NCBI GenBank assembly: GCA_900316505.1
Contig: ONDH01000011.1
Coordinates: 31,703 to 95,702 of the forward strand
DNA length: 64,000 nt
Source of the DNA: an uncultured Prevotellaceae bacterium
GTDB lineage: Bacteria > Bacteroidota > Bacteroidia > Bacteroidales > Bacteroidaceae
Direction: 5' to 3'
Under the pieces are notes generated by a model that did not search any database, had not been told where the DNA came from, and saw only the letters and a list, made by a program, of their open reading frames with translations. The position numbers and the translations under genes were made by a program. Positions 52,867 through 61,103 of the stretch are shown here, in pieces; within the stretch, counting starts at the first letter, position 1, and the number at the start of each line of letters is the position of its first letter.

Positions 52867-52929
52867 GTAATTTACAATTTGACAATGTACTATGTACAAT
52901 TTATTTGATGGACAATGGGGATACGTAGT

Positions 52930-53685
52930 TTAGGCTTTCTTCTTACGCATCTTATGTTTCAGTTCCCTTCTTCGTTCGAAAGCTTCAAGTTTCTGAATAG
53001 CCAATGTTGTTGCCCATTGCGCATCCCATCCCCGCAACTCAGCATACTTGCCGATGAGTTTCTTCAAGGCAGGACGCACATGTGTCAGGCGCATCAGGTT
53101 CCTGACACACTCTTCGCGGCTGGGATTCTCCACAAACTTGGAACGATTGATGTCTATGGTCGTGATGTGATATCCCGTGGAAGATTCCTTGTCTTCCCGA
53201 TAGAGGAAATTGGAAAGGTTGGTGTCACCATGCAGAAAACCTTTCTCATGCATGTCAACGAGAAAATGTGCCAAAGCATCGAAAAGGTCATCGTGCTGCT
53301 CCCATTCCTCACGCAAGATGCGGGCATCGGGATCGCCACAATAAGTTGTGACGATATAGCCTTGTTTGTACAATCCCCAATGATAACCTTCTATACAAGC
53401 AATGGGGTCGGGAGTGCTGATACCCAGTTCCTGCAATTTCAGAGCATAGGTGTAGGCTCGCTTGGCTTTGCTCGGACGACGGAATGTGTAGTCGAAGCGT
53501 TGGTGGAAAAGTGAAGGGTGAAATCGCTTGACGACAATTTTCTCCCCACTCTCCAGTTTGAACACTCTCACCTGATTACGCGAATCATAAATGAGCACAC
53601 CCTCCCTGTCGAACTTATGGGGCACTTCATTGACGAACTGCGTCAATGATTCATATTTAGGATTGACTATACTCTTATACGTCAT
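52930..53685 (-). CDS. LPS core kinase-like protein (InaA/WaaP type)
   Basis: 251 residues. The kinase-like fold shows VVKRF (ATP-site Lys), DMHEKGFLHGDTNLSNFLY (catalytic loop with Asp and Asn, about 152-170) and TTIDINRSKF (metal-binding Asp). It probably phosphorylates a lipopolysaccharide core sugar. A basic C-terminus (RRRELKHKMRKKK) suggests membrane contact. The start overlaps the LicD stop by one base (TGATG), so the two are coupled. Confidence 0.85.
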   Translation of the reverse strand: MTYKSIVNPKYESLTQFVNEVPHKFDREGVLIYDSRNQVRVFKLESGEKIVVKRFHPSLFHQRFDYTFRRPSKAKRAYTYALKLQELGISTPDPIACIEGYHWGLYKQGYIVTTYCGDPDARILREEWEQHDDLFDALAHFLVDMHEKGFLHGDTNLSNFLYREDKESSTGYHITTIDINRSKFVENPSREECVRNLMRLTHVRPALKKLIGKYAELRGWDAQWATTLAIQKLEAFERRRELKHKMRKKKA

Positions 53686-54533
53686 CAGGCAATCGTGATA
53701 TTGTTCTGTTTGGCAAATTCGCGATAGGGCAATTCCAAATTGATGTAATAGAAGTTATGCTGTATCTGCTTCTCCTTGGGTGGGGGTGTCATGTAGTCGC
53801 CATACATCTCGGTCAGATACTGGTGGGCGTCTGACACACCCAAGAACTTCTTGCCCTCGAACTCATATTCCTTGGGCTCTCCGAGTATCTTCTTCGCCAC
53901 TATGCCACGGAACACGGAGTCGTAGTCTATCACCTGTTCACAGTCGTCAAACTTGTACTGCGTCATCAAACGCTGCACCTTGTCCTGCAACTGCTGGAGG
54001 GAATACATCTTGTGGATGAGCAGCGGCCACCATGAACGTGGTCCTTTGCCGTGCTTGAAGGGGTCTCTGCCACGGAAGAAGAGCAGATGGCGCCAGAATT
54101 TATACTTTTTCAGGTGCTTGGTCGCCACAGCCTTGTCTGACGGGATGCCGTCGATGGGGAAGATGTCCACATAGATGCCTTCGGGAAAGTTGAAGTCGGG
54201 ACGTTCCAACACCGTGGTGCTGGAATCTTCCACTTTGGCAAATGGGTAGGGATAGTCGGAACGGTTGTGAGGACCCACCACCTCGAAGGGTGCTGGCATC
54301 CATTCGTGGCAGTGTGCCAGCAGAAGGTCGTAGTCGGGACGGGGCATGCAAATGTCCATGTCGTCATCCCAAGGTATGAATCCCTTGTGTCGCACAGCCC
54401 CGAGCATGGTTCCTGCCCATAAGTAATAGCGCAGATGGTGCTCACGACACACCTTGTCGATGCATTCGAGCATGGGGACAAGCCTTGCCTGCAAGGTCTT
54501 GATGTCGTAGTTGGCAGTATTGATTAGTCGCAT
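53685..54533 (-). CDS. LicD-family phosphotransferase (second copy)
   Basis: 282 residues. The signature GTMLGAVRHKGFIPWDDDMDICM (about residues 41-63) and FPEGIYVDIFPIDGI are clear. It is close in sequence to the copy at 51113, so it is likely a duplicate with a different acceptor. Coupled to the kinase-like gene downstream. Confidence 0.94.
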   Translation of the reverse strand: MRLINTANYDIKTLQARLVPMLECIDKVCREHHLRYYLWAGTMLGAVRHKGFIPWDDDMDICMPRPDYDLLLAHCHEWMPAPFEVVGPHNRSDYPYPFAKVEDSSTTVLERPDFNFPEGIYVDIFPIDGIPSDKAVATKHLKKYKFWRHLLFFRGRDPFKHGKGPRSWWPLLIHKMYSLQQLQDKVQRLMTQYKFDDCEQVIDYDSVFRGIVAKKILGEPKEYEFEGKKFLGVSDAHQYLTEMYGDYMTPPPKEKQIQHNFYYINLELPYREFAKQNNITIA

Positions 54534-54667
54534 AATTCCTTATTTAAGTTCGCAAGTGCTCAACTTTCTTGTAGTTATCGAATTGAGAGAAGTTATCGAC
54601 GTTTGTTATGCTGTTGTCCTTCTCGTAGCTAGGTATCGTCGTTGACTCGTTTACTCCATTTACTTCG

Positions 54668-55732
54668 TCACTTCCGAAAGTTGAGTTCCTTGTATAATTT
54701 CACATAAGCTGCAATGTGCTTCTCGTAACTGAATTCCTTGGCATGGTTCTTCACCTTCTCTATCTGGGTGGCATCAGCATAAAAGCCTGCAAGTCGCTGT
54801 TTCACCACCGCTGCCATGTCGTCTGGATGCAGATGCTCCCACACCATGGCGCAATCGCCACAAATCTCGGGCAGGCAGGTGGCTGTGGAAATGAACACAG
54901 CCTTGCCGAATTGCATCGCCTCTATGGCTGGCAGTCCAAAACCTTCGCCTACGCTGGGGAAGAGAAATGCCTCGCAATGTCGATAGAGCCACACTTTCTC
55001 TTCTGCTGAGATTTTTCCTGTCAAATAGGCATTCTTGGTGGGCAACTGCTCTATGTGTTCACGCACCACCTTAGAATAGGCAAAATGGTCGTCTCCACAC
55101 ACATACAGGTCATGGTCGGGGAAGTGCTTCATCATGTCCACCAGCAGATGGAAGTTCTTTTTGGGACGTATCTGTCCGATGGCAAAGAAGAATGGTCTGC
55201 CTGTGGCAAAAGTCGGTTTGCTTTCGGGCTGTCCGGTGATGTCCTCCACTCCATTGTAGATGACCCTGACGGGCTTTCCCTTCAGGTTGAACTGTTCCTC
55301 AATCTGTTTCCCCACAAACTTGGAGATACAGGTGACAGCATCTGCCTGATTGATGGCATGCTGCAGAACAATTTTATGCTTCTGCTGACGAATCCAATTC
55401 TTTTCGGTGAGGTAGTTCAAGTCGTGAATGGTCAACACAAACTTGCCACACTGCCCACGTCTGCGTTTCAATTGCTGCTGCGTGATGGAATGCCACAAGT
55501 CCACCGATGGCAATCCCTTGCTGAAATACTTATGAAACTTACGCCGCACGTGTGTCGTTTCCACCAATGGACCAAAATCCTTCTCATAGGCAGGAGGTAA
55601 CAGAAAATGAAACTTCAACGCCTCATCTTCCATCTTCGAGTACCATTCAGCGTAATTCTTGGCAATCTGACCAAAACCGCTGGTAGGATTGCCTATATCG
55701 CACAAGTCGAGCAAGACCGTTTTCTTTTCCAT
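54668..55732 (-). CDS. Glycosyltransferase family 4-type (GT-B)
   Basis: 354 residues. LLDLCDIGNPTSGFGQIAKN at the N-terminus; the C-terminal half has FFFAIGQIRPKKNFHLLVDMMK and FLFPSVGEGFGLPAIEAMQFGKAVFISTATCLPEICG with the Glu-x7-Glu motif. It is the first gene of the minus-strand glycan operon. A -7 element (55737-55744) ends 4 bases before the ATG, suggesting a leaderless transcript. The 134-base gap to the LicD gene holds no gene. Confidence 0.93.
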   Translation of the reverse strand: MEKKTVLLDLCDIGNPTSGFGQIAKNYAEWYSKMEDEALKFHFLLPPAYEKDFGPLVETTHVRRKFHKYFSKGLPSVDLWHSITQQQLKRRRGQCGKFVLTIHDLNYLTEKNWIRQQKHKIVLQHAINQADAVTCISKFVGKQIEEQFNLKGKPVRVIYNGVEDITGQPESKPTFATGRPFFFAIGQIRPKKNFHLLVDMMKHFPDHDLYVCGDDHFAYSKVVREHIEQLPTKNAYLTGKISAEEKVWLYRHCEAFLFPSVGEGFGLPAIEAMQFGKAVFISTATCLPEICGDCAMVWEHLHPDDMAAVVKQRLAGFYADATQIEKVKNHAKEFSYEKHIAAYVKLYKELNFRK

Positions 55733-55736
55733 GCCA

Positions 55737-55744
55737 CAAAGGTA
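55737..55744 (-). promoter_or_regulatory. -7 element for the minus-strand glycan operon
   Basis: TACCTTTG on the minus strand, 4 bases before the ATG at 55732. Confidence 0.5.
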
Positions 55745-55750
55745 GAGAAT

Positions 55751-55858
55751 AATTGGGAATTAGGAATGAGGAATTAGGAATTATTTGCCAATCAAGGTGT
55801 TTTTTCACAGAAAAGAAACAATTCCTCATTCATCATTCCTCATTCCTCATTATTTTTC
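55751..55858. repeat. Inverted heptamers between divergent glycan promoters
   Basis: GGAATTA/GGAATGA units (55753-55781) face TTCCTCA units (55831-55850). They fill the upstream parts of both promoters in mirror orientation. Confidence 0.8.
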
Positions 55859-55860
55859 AC

Positions 55861-55868
55861 TACCTTTG
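55861..55868 (+). promoter_or_regulatory. -7 element for the GT9 gene
   Basis: TACCTTTG followed by CCCAC, 5 bases before the ATG at 55874. Confidence 0.5.
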
Positions 55869-55873
55869 CCCAC

Positions 55874-56911
55874 ATGAATATACTCGTCGTACGATTTCGT
55901 CAGATGGGCGATGCCATCCTCGCCACCTCGTTGCTCAACACGCTGCGCCACAACTTTCCTGAGGCACAGATTCATTTTGTGCTGAATGAGAAGATTGCCC
56001 CCCTGTTTGAAGGGCATCCTTCCATTGACCGCATCATCACGTTCACCGAAGAGGAGCGCCACCATCTCATTCACTACCTGAAACGCGTGTGGCAAATCGT
56101 ACACCAAACGCACTATGATGTCATCATCGACATGCGCAGCACTGCCAACACCATGCTGTTTGCACGATTTTCACCCCACACTCCCTATCGCATCGGAGTG
56201 AAGAAGGGATACACCCGTTTGGCATTCAACCACATGATTCCACCTTGTGGCAGCAAATCGATGGTGGAGCACGACGTCAGTTTCGCCTCACCCCTCAATG
56301 CCATCCAGCCCATCCAACCCGTGAAGGAGTTTACCCTCCACATCACCGACGAAGAGAAGCAGTCGTTTGGGAACTACCTGCAAAAGCAAGGCATCAATCT
56401 CTCCAAACCCATTATGCTGGCAAATGTCACTGCCAAACTGGCTTCGAAAGTGTGGAACGAGGACCGCATGGTGTGGGTGCTTGACCAATTCATCAAACAA
56501 TACCCCGACTTTCAGATTCTTTTCAACTACGCCCCAGGACAAGAGAAAACCAATGCCTTCCGTGTCTATGAGAAATTGGGCAAACCCCAACAAGTGTTCA
56601 TCGATGTACAGGCACGTTCATCCAGAGAACTGGTGGCGATGGGCTATTTCATGACACTCTTCTTTGGCAACGAAGGTGGCGCACGTCACATCATGCATGC
56701 CACAGGATGTCCCTCATTGGTCATCTGCGCCCCTGGCAACAACAAGTCTGTGTGGCTGCCACAAAACAGTGTACCTGCTGAAGGCATTGCCGCTACCGAC
56801 CTTGCCAACTCTCAAACATTGGCATCCATGAGCAAGGAGCAACAATACGACCTCATCACCCAAGAACTGGTGTGGGAAAAACTGAAAGATCTCGTGCAAC
56901 GCTTGCCTTAG
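55874..56911 (+). CDS. Glycosyltransferase family 9 (heptosyltransferase-like)
   Basis: 345 residues. MNILVVRFRQMGDAILATSLLNTLRHNFP is the GT9 N-terminal signature. The C-terminal half has FFGNEGGARHIMHATGCPSLVICAPGN, the family's nucleotide-sugar motif. GT9 enzymes build lipopolysaccharide inner cores. It is divergent from the minus-strand glycan operon. Confidence 0.93.
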   Translation: MNILVVRFRQMGDAILATSLLNTLRHNFPEAQIHFVLNEKIAPLFEGHPSIDRIITFTEEERHHLIHYLKRVWQIVHQTHYDVIIDMRSTANTMLFARFSPHTPYRIGVKKGYTRLAFNHMIPPCGSKSMVEHDVSFASPLNAIQPIQPVKEFTLHITDEEKQSFGNYLQKQGINLSKPIMLANVTAKLASKVWNEDRMVWVLDQFIKQYPDFQILFNYAPGQEKTNAFRVYEKLGKPQQVFIDVQARSSRELVAMGYFMTLFFGNEGGARHIMHATGCPSLVICAPGNNKSVWLPQNSVPAEGIAATDLANSQTLASMSKEQQYDLITQELVWEKLKDLVQRLP

Positions 56912-57313
56912 AGGGAATCATCTTGCTCATTTTAGGGATTTCCCTACACTTTCATCTTACTAGATACTCTACCTTTGCCCCGCTTTTCGAAAAACGAGAA
57001 GCGTTTTCAACATATATCATATCACGTAATGAACACATCAATGACAAATCGCAATTGGCACCCCATAGGGGATGCTTGGGAAAGATGCAACACGCATTAG
57101 CGTTGTAATCAACCCTTGTGCATTGTGTATTTGCCATTGCCCGAACTGCCACTGAGGCAGGGAGGACAGCCAGCGATGTGTTCTTTGACATTTTGTTACA
57201 ATCCAGCTACAGTTGTTTCATGAACTGACGTGGCTTTCCCTCATCGGGGATATGCCACCTACTTCCGTATGCTATTTTCAAAACTATCTGTCAAATCAAA
57301 TTACGTGTTTATT
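56912..57313. other. Interval without a firm gene
   Basis: AGGGATTTCCCT, a palindrome, lies at 56934-56945, and TACCTTTG (-7 element) at 56970-56977. A frame from ATG at 57029 runs 64 codons to TGA at 57221 but is broken by an in-frame TAG at 57098. It may be a decayed small gene. Otherwise nothing is visible. Confidence 0.5.
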
Positions 57314-57679
57314 ATGGTATATCAAATTAAAGTGGAAAACTTAAAGAATGGTCAAGAGACCATCATCATGGCACCAGCCCATGCGTGTGTAGAAACCCTG
57401 TGCCCTAAAATCAAGGTTGCGCTCCAACTTCCTTATGTCGATCATGCTTGTCACCGATTCGTGGCACGCGGCACCACTTATGTGGTCAGCGAGCACATGA
57501 TATCAGAGCAGGAAATCATTTGGGAGAATGATCGCAATCCTGGACGCTACCGATGCAGCGAGAAGATTTCCATCGAGCGAATCTTCACCACCATCGGTTC
57601 CAGCATCAAATACTACCAAGATACCTGGTATGTAGGGACATACGACATCCGCTGCACCCTCCTCAAACGGGTGTCTTGA
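57314..57679 (+). CDS. Small protein, possibly pRiA4b ORF-3-like
   Basis: 121 residues from MVYQIKVENLKNG. YQIKVENLKNG, IKVALQLPYVDHACHRFVARGTTYV and the later aromatic strands faintly resemble the pRiA4b ORF-3-like fold. An upstream ATG (57230) gives 28 more residues that look unrelated. Its 3' end overlaps the convergent phosphoesterase gene by 17 bases. Identification is weak; that it is coding is likely. Confidence 0.55.
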   Translation: MVYQIKVENLKNGQETIIMAPAHACVETLCPKIKVALQLPYVDHACHRFVARGTTYVVSEHMISEQEIIWENDRNPGRYRCSEKISIERIFTTIGSSIKYYQDTWYVGTYDIRCTLLKRVS

Positions 57680-58181
57680 CAACGTGGGGAGCATCGTTCA
57701 GCTCCACCACTTCCAAATCTTTGATTTCCCTGCCATCGATGGCGAAGCGCACCAGCGTTCTGACCTCATGGAAACCATACCGTCCAGCCGCACCGGGATT
57801 GATATGCAGGCACCCGATGGTGGGGTCATTCATCACTTTCAGCAAATGAGAGTGCCCAGAAATGAAGAGCTGAGGTGGATGGGCATAGATTTGACGTCGG
57901 ATACTGGCATCGTACTTGCCCGGATAGCCTCCGATATGCTTCATCAGCACATCCACCTCCTCACATTTCCAGCGATACACTTCAGGAAACTTGATGCGCA
58001 CGTCGCCACTGTCGATGTTGCCATACACAGCACGCAGAGGTGCAATCTGTGCCAAGCGGTCAGCCACATCCATACTTCCGATGTCGCCCGCATGCCAGAT
58101 TTCGTCACATTCCTTGAAGTACTTCTCGTAACGTTCATCCCAACACCCGTGGGTGTCGGAAAGCAAACCTATCCTTCTCAT
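57663..58181 (-). CDS. YfcE-like metallophosphoesterase
   Basis: 172 residues. Metal-binding motifs: LLSDTHG (Asp9, His11), HAGDIGS (Asp33), VYGNIDS and ISGHSHL. This matches small calcineurin-like phosphodiesterases such as YfcE. The natural substrate is unknown. The start shares ATGA with the stop of the PH-domain gene, so they are coupled. Confidence 0.93.
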   Translation of the reverse strand: MRRIGLLSDTHGCWDERYEKYFKECDEIWHAGDIGSMDVADRLAQIAPLRAVYGNIDSGDVRIKFPEVYRWKCEEVDVLMKHIGGYPGKYDASIRRQIYAHPPQLFISGHSHLLKVMNDPTIGCLHINPGAAGRYGFHEVRTLVRFAIDGREIKDLEVVELNDAPHVVKTPV

Positions 58182-58714
58182 TCTTCATTCACAGGCATGG
58201 GTTCCGCTTTCGCATCCCGCTTCTTCATCAAGGTGGCAATCATATTTCTCACCTCATAAGGGTGCTGCACAAACTCCACTCTGTGAGCCGTGCCGCCACT
58301 GCCCACCAGTTCGATGGCACCAGTCTTCAGCATTCTTTCGAAGAAAGTTTGGTAGAAGTTCACTGTCTCCACCTTGAAGAGTGGTATCTCCGTCATCTTG
58401 ATGTCGAAGATACCATCCTTCTGGATGAAGCGGTTGTTCGTGATGGCAAACTCCGTACGGTTGCGGATGAAATAGCCAAAACCTATGAGTCCAATGCCCA
58501 CCAGACACACCACCACGCAAGCACAGAAGAGTGCCAGCATGTTGTTGTTGAAGTCATTGTAGTGCGTATAAGCAATGACCACCATACCTGCCACACTCAG
58601 CAGAATGAGCAGGAAGCCCCACGCCGTGTAGCGAAAATTGTACGACCAGTGCAAGCGCCCCTTGAAGATGACCTTCTCGCCTGGTTCCAATGTCTTTTCA
58701 ATAAAGTTTGCCAT
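58178..58714 (-). CDS. Membrane PH-like (bPH2) domain protein
   Basis: 178 residues from MANFIEKTLEPGEKV. Two hydrophobic segments (about 33-53 and 62-85) are followed by a bacterial PH-like domain: RNRTEFAITNNRFIQKDGIFDIKMTEIPLFKVETVNF. This is the layout of YdbT-like proteins, of uncertain role. The longer start at 58759 adds unrelated codons and overlaps the gene at 58729. It starts 14 bases after that gene. Confidence 0.85.
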   Translation of the reverse strand: MANFIEKTLEPGEKVIFKGRLHWSYNFRYTAWGFLLILLSVAGMVVIAYTHYNDFNNNMLALFCACVVVCLVGIGLIGFGYFIRNRTEFAITNNRFIQKDGIFDIKMTEIPLFKVETVNFYQTFFERMLKTGAIELVGSGGTAHRVEFVQHPYEVRNMIATLMKKRDAKAEPMPVNEE

Positions 58715-58728
58715 AATACATTGTATGT

Positions 58729-60993
58729 TTATTCGTCCTTTTCGAAGATACTGCACCACTTATACACCCAGTGGGTGCGACAGCCGCAGGACGTGAAGTT
58801 TAGGGCTTTCAGTTCGTCCTTGTGCCCTTTGGGGATGTAAATCACAAAGTCCCATTCGCCAGAATGCGGTGATCCGTAGCGGGTGCCCACGGTGGTGCTT
58901 CCCTTCTGGTTTATGATTTTTGAGCGTTGGGCAGACACGTGGATGGCGCCCATGCCGACGTCTTCGAGGTCAAAGTTGAGTCCTGCCGATTCACTGAGAT
59001 ACCAGCCGTTCTCGGGCGCGTTGAGATTGAGGGTCGTGTGGAGCACCAGCGAGTCGCCGGCTTCTATCCGGGCTGGAGGTGCGTCGATGGTGGCGGTAAA
59101 GGTGCTGGTGTGCGGACGATACCAGTAGCCTTCGTCGAAGTCGCTGAGGAAAGCTTTTCCCGTCCATCTCTCCACCTTCTTGTGGTGCCCGGCAGAAGCG
59201 GAATAGACCACACTTTTCTCGCCTTCGCTGGAGCTGGGGGTGCGGTTGATGTCGGTGCGCACGAGCCACCAGGAGCGGTACTCGTCGAGGCTGTCGGCTT
59301 TCTGCTTGAGTTTGCCCTTGGAGAAGCCTTTCCAGGCCAGCCATCGTTGGAACTTCTCGTAGTCGGGATAGAATTCAAGGTATTTCTCGACGATGAGGCA
59401 GAGGGTGTAATCAACGCTGTTCTGCCGTTCGCGTCCGGGGATGTCTCCATTCACGACCAGTTCCTTGCGGAAGCGTTCCATCAGGATATGGATTCGGGTC
59501 AGTCGCTGGATGTAGTCGAAGCCGAGTTTGTCGAAGATGGGCTGTTTGGTTAGTTCGAACTCTGGGCTTTCCCACAGGGCAATCAACTTTCTGAGTTCCG
59601 CCTTTTTCTTCTCAATCTCCCAGTTGTTGACATAGCGTTCCTCAAACTGCTTGCGGATTTCTTCTTCGGTCATGCCGAATTTCGCCATTGCCGCAGACAG
59701 ACGTCGGACTGCAAAGGCGTTCCAGTCGTCATTGCTCATGCGACCGTCGCTGTTAGCGTTGCGGGCATAGACGTTGTACATGTCAATCATCTCGTTGCTG
59801 GCCCAGAACTCCTTCAGGACCTTCATGTACCTGGCACTTTCCTGCATCAGCTTGATCTGGGGAACGAGTTTGGTGGAGAAGGACTTCAGCTGGTCCACTG
59901 CAAAGTTCTTCGCATATTTCTTGACGTAGTCCCATGCTATCTCTGTCGAACTGTCTCCCTTGCCCAGACGCTTCCCCAGTTCTTCCATGTTCTCCTTGGT
60001 CAGATGCTTTTCCAATTCCTCCACAATCTTCTTGTTCTTGCCCTCCTTCGTCACGCGGGTGTGCTTGTACCGGTCCTTCAACTCGTCATACTCCACCTTG
60101 TCCACCTCCTTGTCACCCTTGAGTTTCTCGAAAAGCATCTCCAGCATCTTGGCCTTCGCCTTCTCTTCCAGTTTCTTGGCGATGGTCTCTGCCGTGGTGC
60201 CTTCATCGTAAGCTTCAATCATATCGACGGCTTCCTGTATGTACTCATTGTCGCCCAACGCCTCGCGAGCCAGCATGCCCATCAGGGCATTCTCTCCGAA
60301 ACCGATGTCGCTGGCGAAACTTTCCAGCTTCTCCTTCAGCGTGGCTTCCACATCGGTGTCACAAGCATTGGCCTTCCACTCGCTGACGCAGATGCGCTCA
60401 ATGAAGAGTTCCCGCCTCTTTTCTTTGTCCATCTTGGCGGCTCCTGCCCAGCAGAAGTGGCTGGTCTCGAAGGAGACGACTCCTCGCTTGATCCCCTCAA
60501 TCTCAGGAATCATGTATATCGGGCCGTCATCGGTGATGAGCACGCCCACCAGGTCGATGTAGTCTTCTTTGGGGATGCTCTTCGGGATGTCGAAACTCAC
60601 CTTGGCCATCCTGTCCAGCTGTACGTGCTCATCGCCCTTCTGGGTTAGCAGCAGTGGACTGGAGATGAACTCACAATCATAGAGCTGCAACTGCTCCATC
60701 TGTTCCGGGGTGGCGACCTGGCACTCGATGTCGTCCGCACTTTGCGGCAACTTCACCACATAGCCCTTACCTCTCAGCGTGTGTCCGCCCCCCAACACAA
60801 ATAGCACGATGGGCAAAAGGAGCATTAGGAAACGAAAGATGCGGCCAAGCCCCCCACAGGCGACCACCAACACGATGCGGTTTTCCCTCTGCCGCATTAT
60901 ATGACGGATGCTCGTGATGGCCTGTTCCAGCCAGCGTTTGAGGTCGTACCAGATTGTTTCCATATCCATATTGTTTTTAAGTCCATACAGCAT
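58729..60993 (-). CDS. Large membrane-anchored protein of unknown family
   Basis: 754 residues. One membrane segment (about 54-70, FLMLLLPIVLFVLGGG) follows a short basic cytoplasmic N-terminus (RQRENR), so most of the protein is probably outside the membrane. Next is a beta-rich region (about 73-195: GYVVKLPQSADD, DYIDLVGVLITDDGPIYMIPE, GVVSFETSHFCWAGA). A long Lys/Glu-rich helical region with coiled-coil character (about 200-540) follows. The C-terminus (about 610-754) is beta-rich with Cys-x-Cys (TSCGCRTHWVYKWC). No family was recognised. Met9 or Met11 are other possible starts. A -7 element is at 61038-61045. It is the first gene of an operon with the PH-domain protein and phosphoesterase. 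Confidence 0.75.
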   Translation of the reverse strand: MLYGLKNNMDMETIWYDLKRWLEQAITSIRHIMRQRENRIVLVVACGGLGRIFRFLMLLLPIVLFVLGGGHTLRGKGYVVKLPQSADDIECQVATPEQMEQLQLYDCEFISSPLLLTQKGDEHVQLDRMAKVSFDIPKSIPKEDYIDLVGVLITDDGPIYMIPEIEGIKRGVVSFETSHFCWAGAAKMDKEKRRELFIERICVSEWKANACDTDVEATLKEKLESFASDIGFGENALMGMLAREALGDNEYIQEAVDMIEAYDEGTTAETIAKKLEEKAKAKMLEMLFEKLKGDKEVDKVEYDELKDRYKHTRVTKEGKNKKIVEELEKHLTKENMEELGKRLGKGDSSTEIAWDYVKKYAKNFAVDQLKSFSTKLVPQIKLMQESARYMKVLKEFWASNEMIDMYNVYARNANSDGRMSNDDWNAFAVRRLSAAMAKFGMTEEEIRKQFEERYVNNWEIEKKKAELRKLIALWESPEFELTKQPIFDKLGFDYIQRLTRIHILMERFRKELVVNGDIPGRERQNSVDYTLCLIVEKYLEFYPDYEKFQRWLAWKGFSKGKLKQKADSLDEYRSWWLVRTDINRTPSSSEGEKSVVYSASAGHHKKVERWTGKAFLSDFDEGYWYRPHTSTFTATIDAPPARIEAGDSLVLHTTLNLNAPENGWYLSESAGLNFDLEDVGMGAIHVSAQRSKIINQKGSTTVGTRYGSPHSGEWDFVIYIPKGHKDELKALNFTSCGCRTHWVYKWCSIFEKDE

Positions 60994-61037
60994 GAGTCGC
61001 CCCCACTCCCATCATCCCTATCCACAGACCCACGTCG

Positions 61038-61045
61038 CAAAGGTA
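61038..61045 (-). promoter_or_regulatory. -7 element for the unknown-PH-phosphoesterase operon
   Basis: TACCTTTG on the minus strand, 44 bases before the ATG at 60993. Confidence 0.6.
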
Positions 61046-61103
61046 CAGAAAAAAAAGGAATACACAAAGAAAAAACAACAAAAAAACAACACCCACCATC
61101 ATT

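Noticed and set aside
52867..52899. A GT2 start at 52899
   Set aside because: The extra eleven codons come from TACAATT repeat words; MVSFIILNYN at 52866 is the family-typical start.
56952..57191. A 79-residue minus-strand open frame
   Set aside because: No signal, family motif or promoter; it runs across a likely plus-strand promoter.
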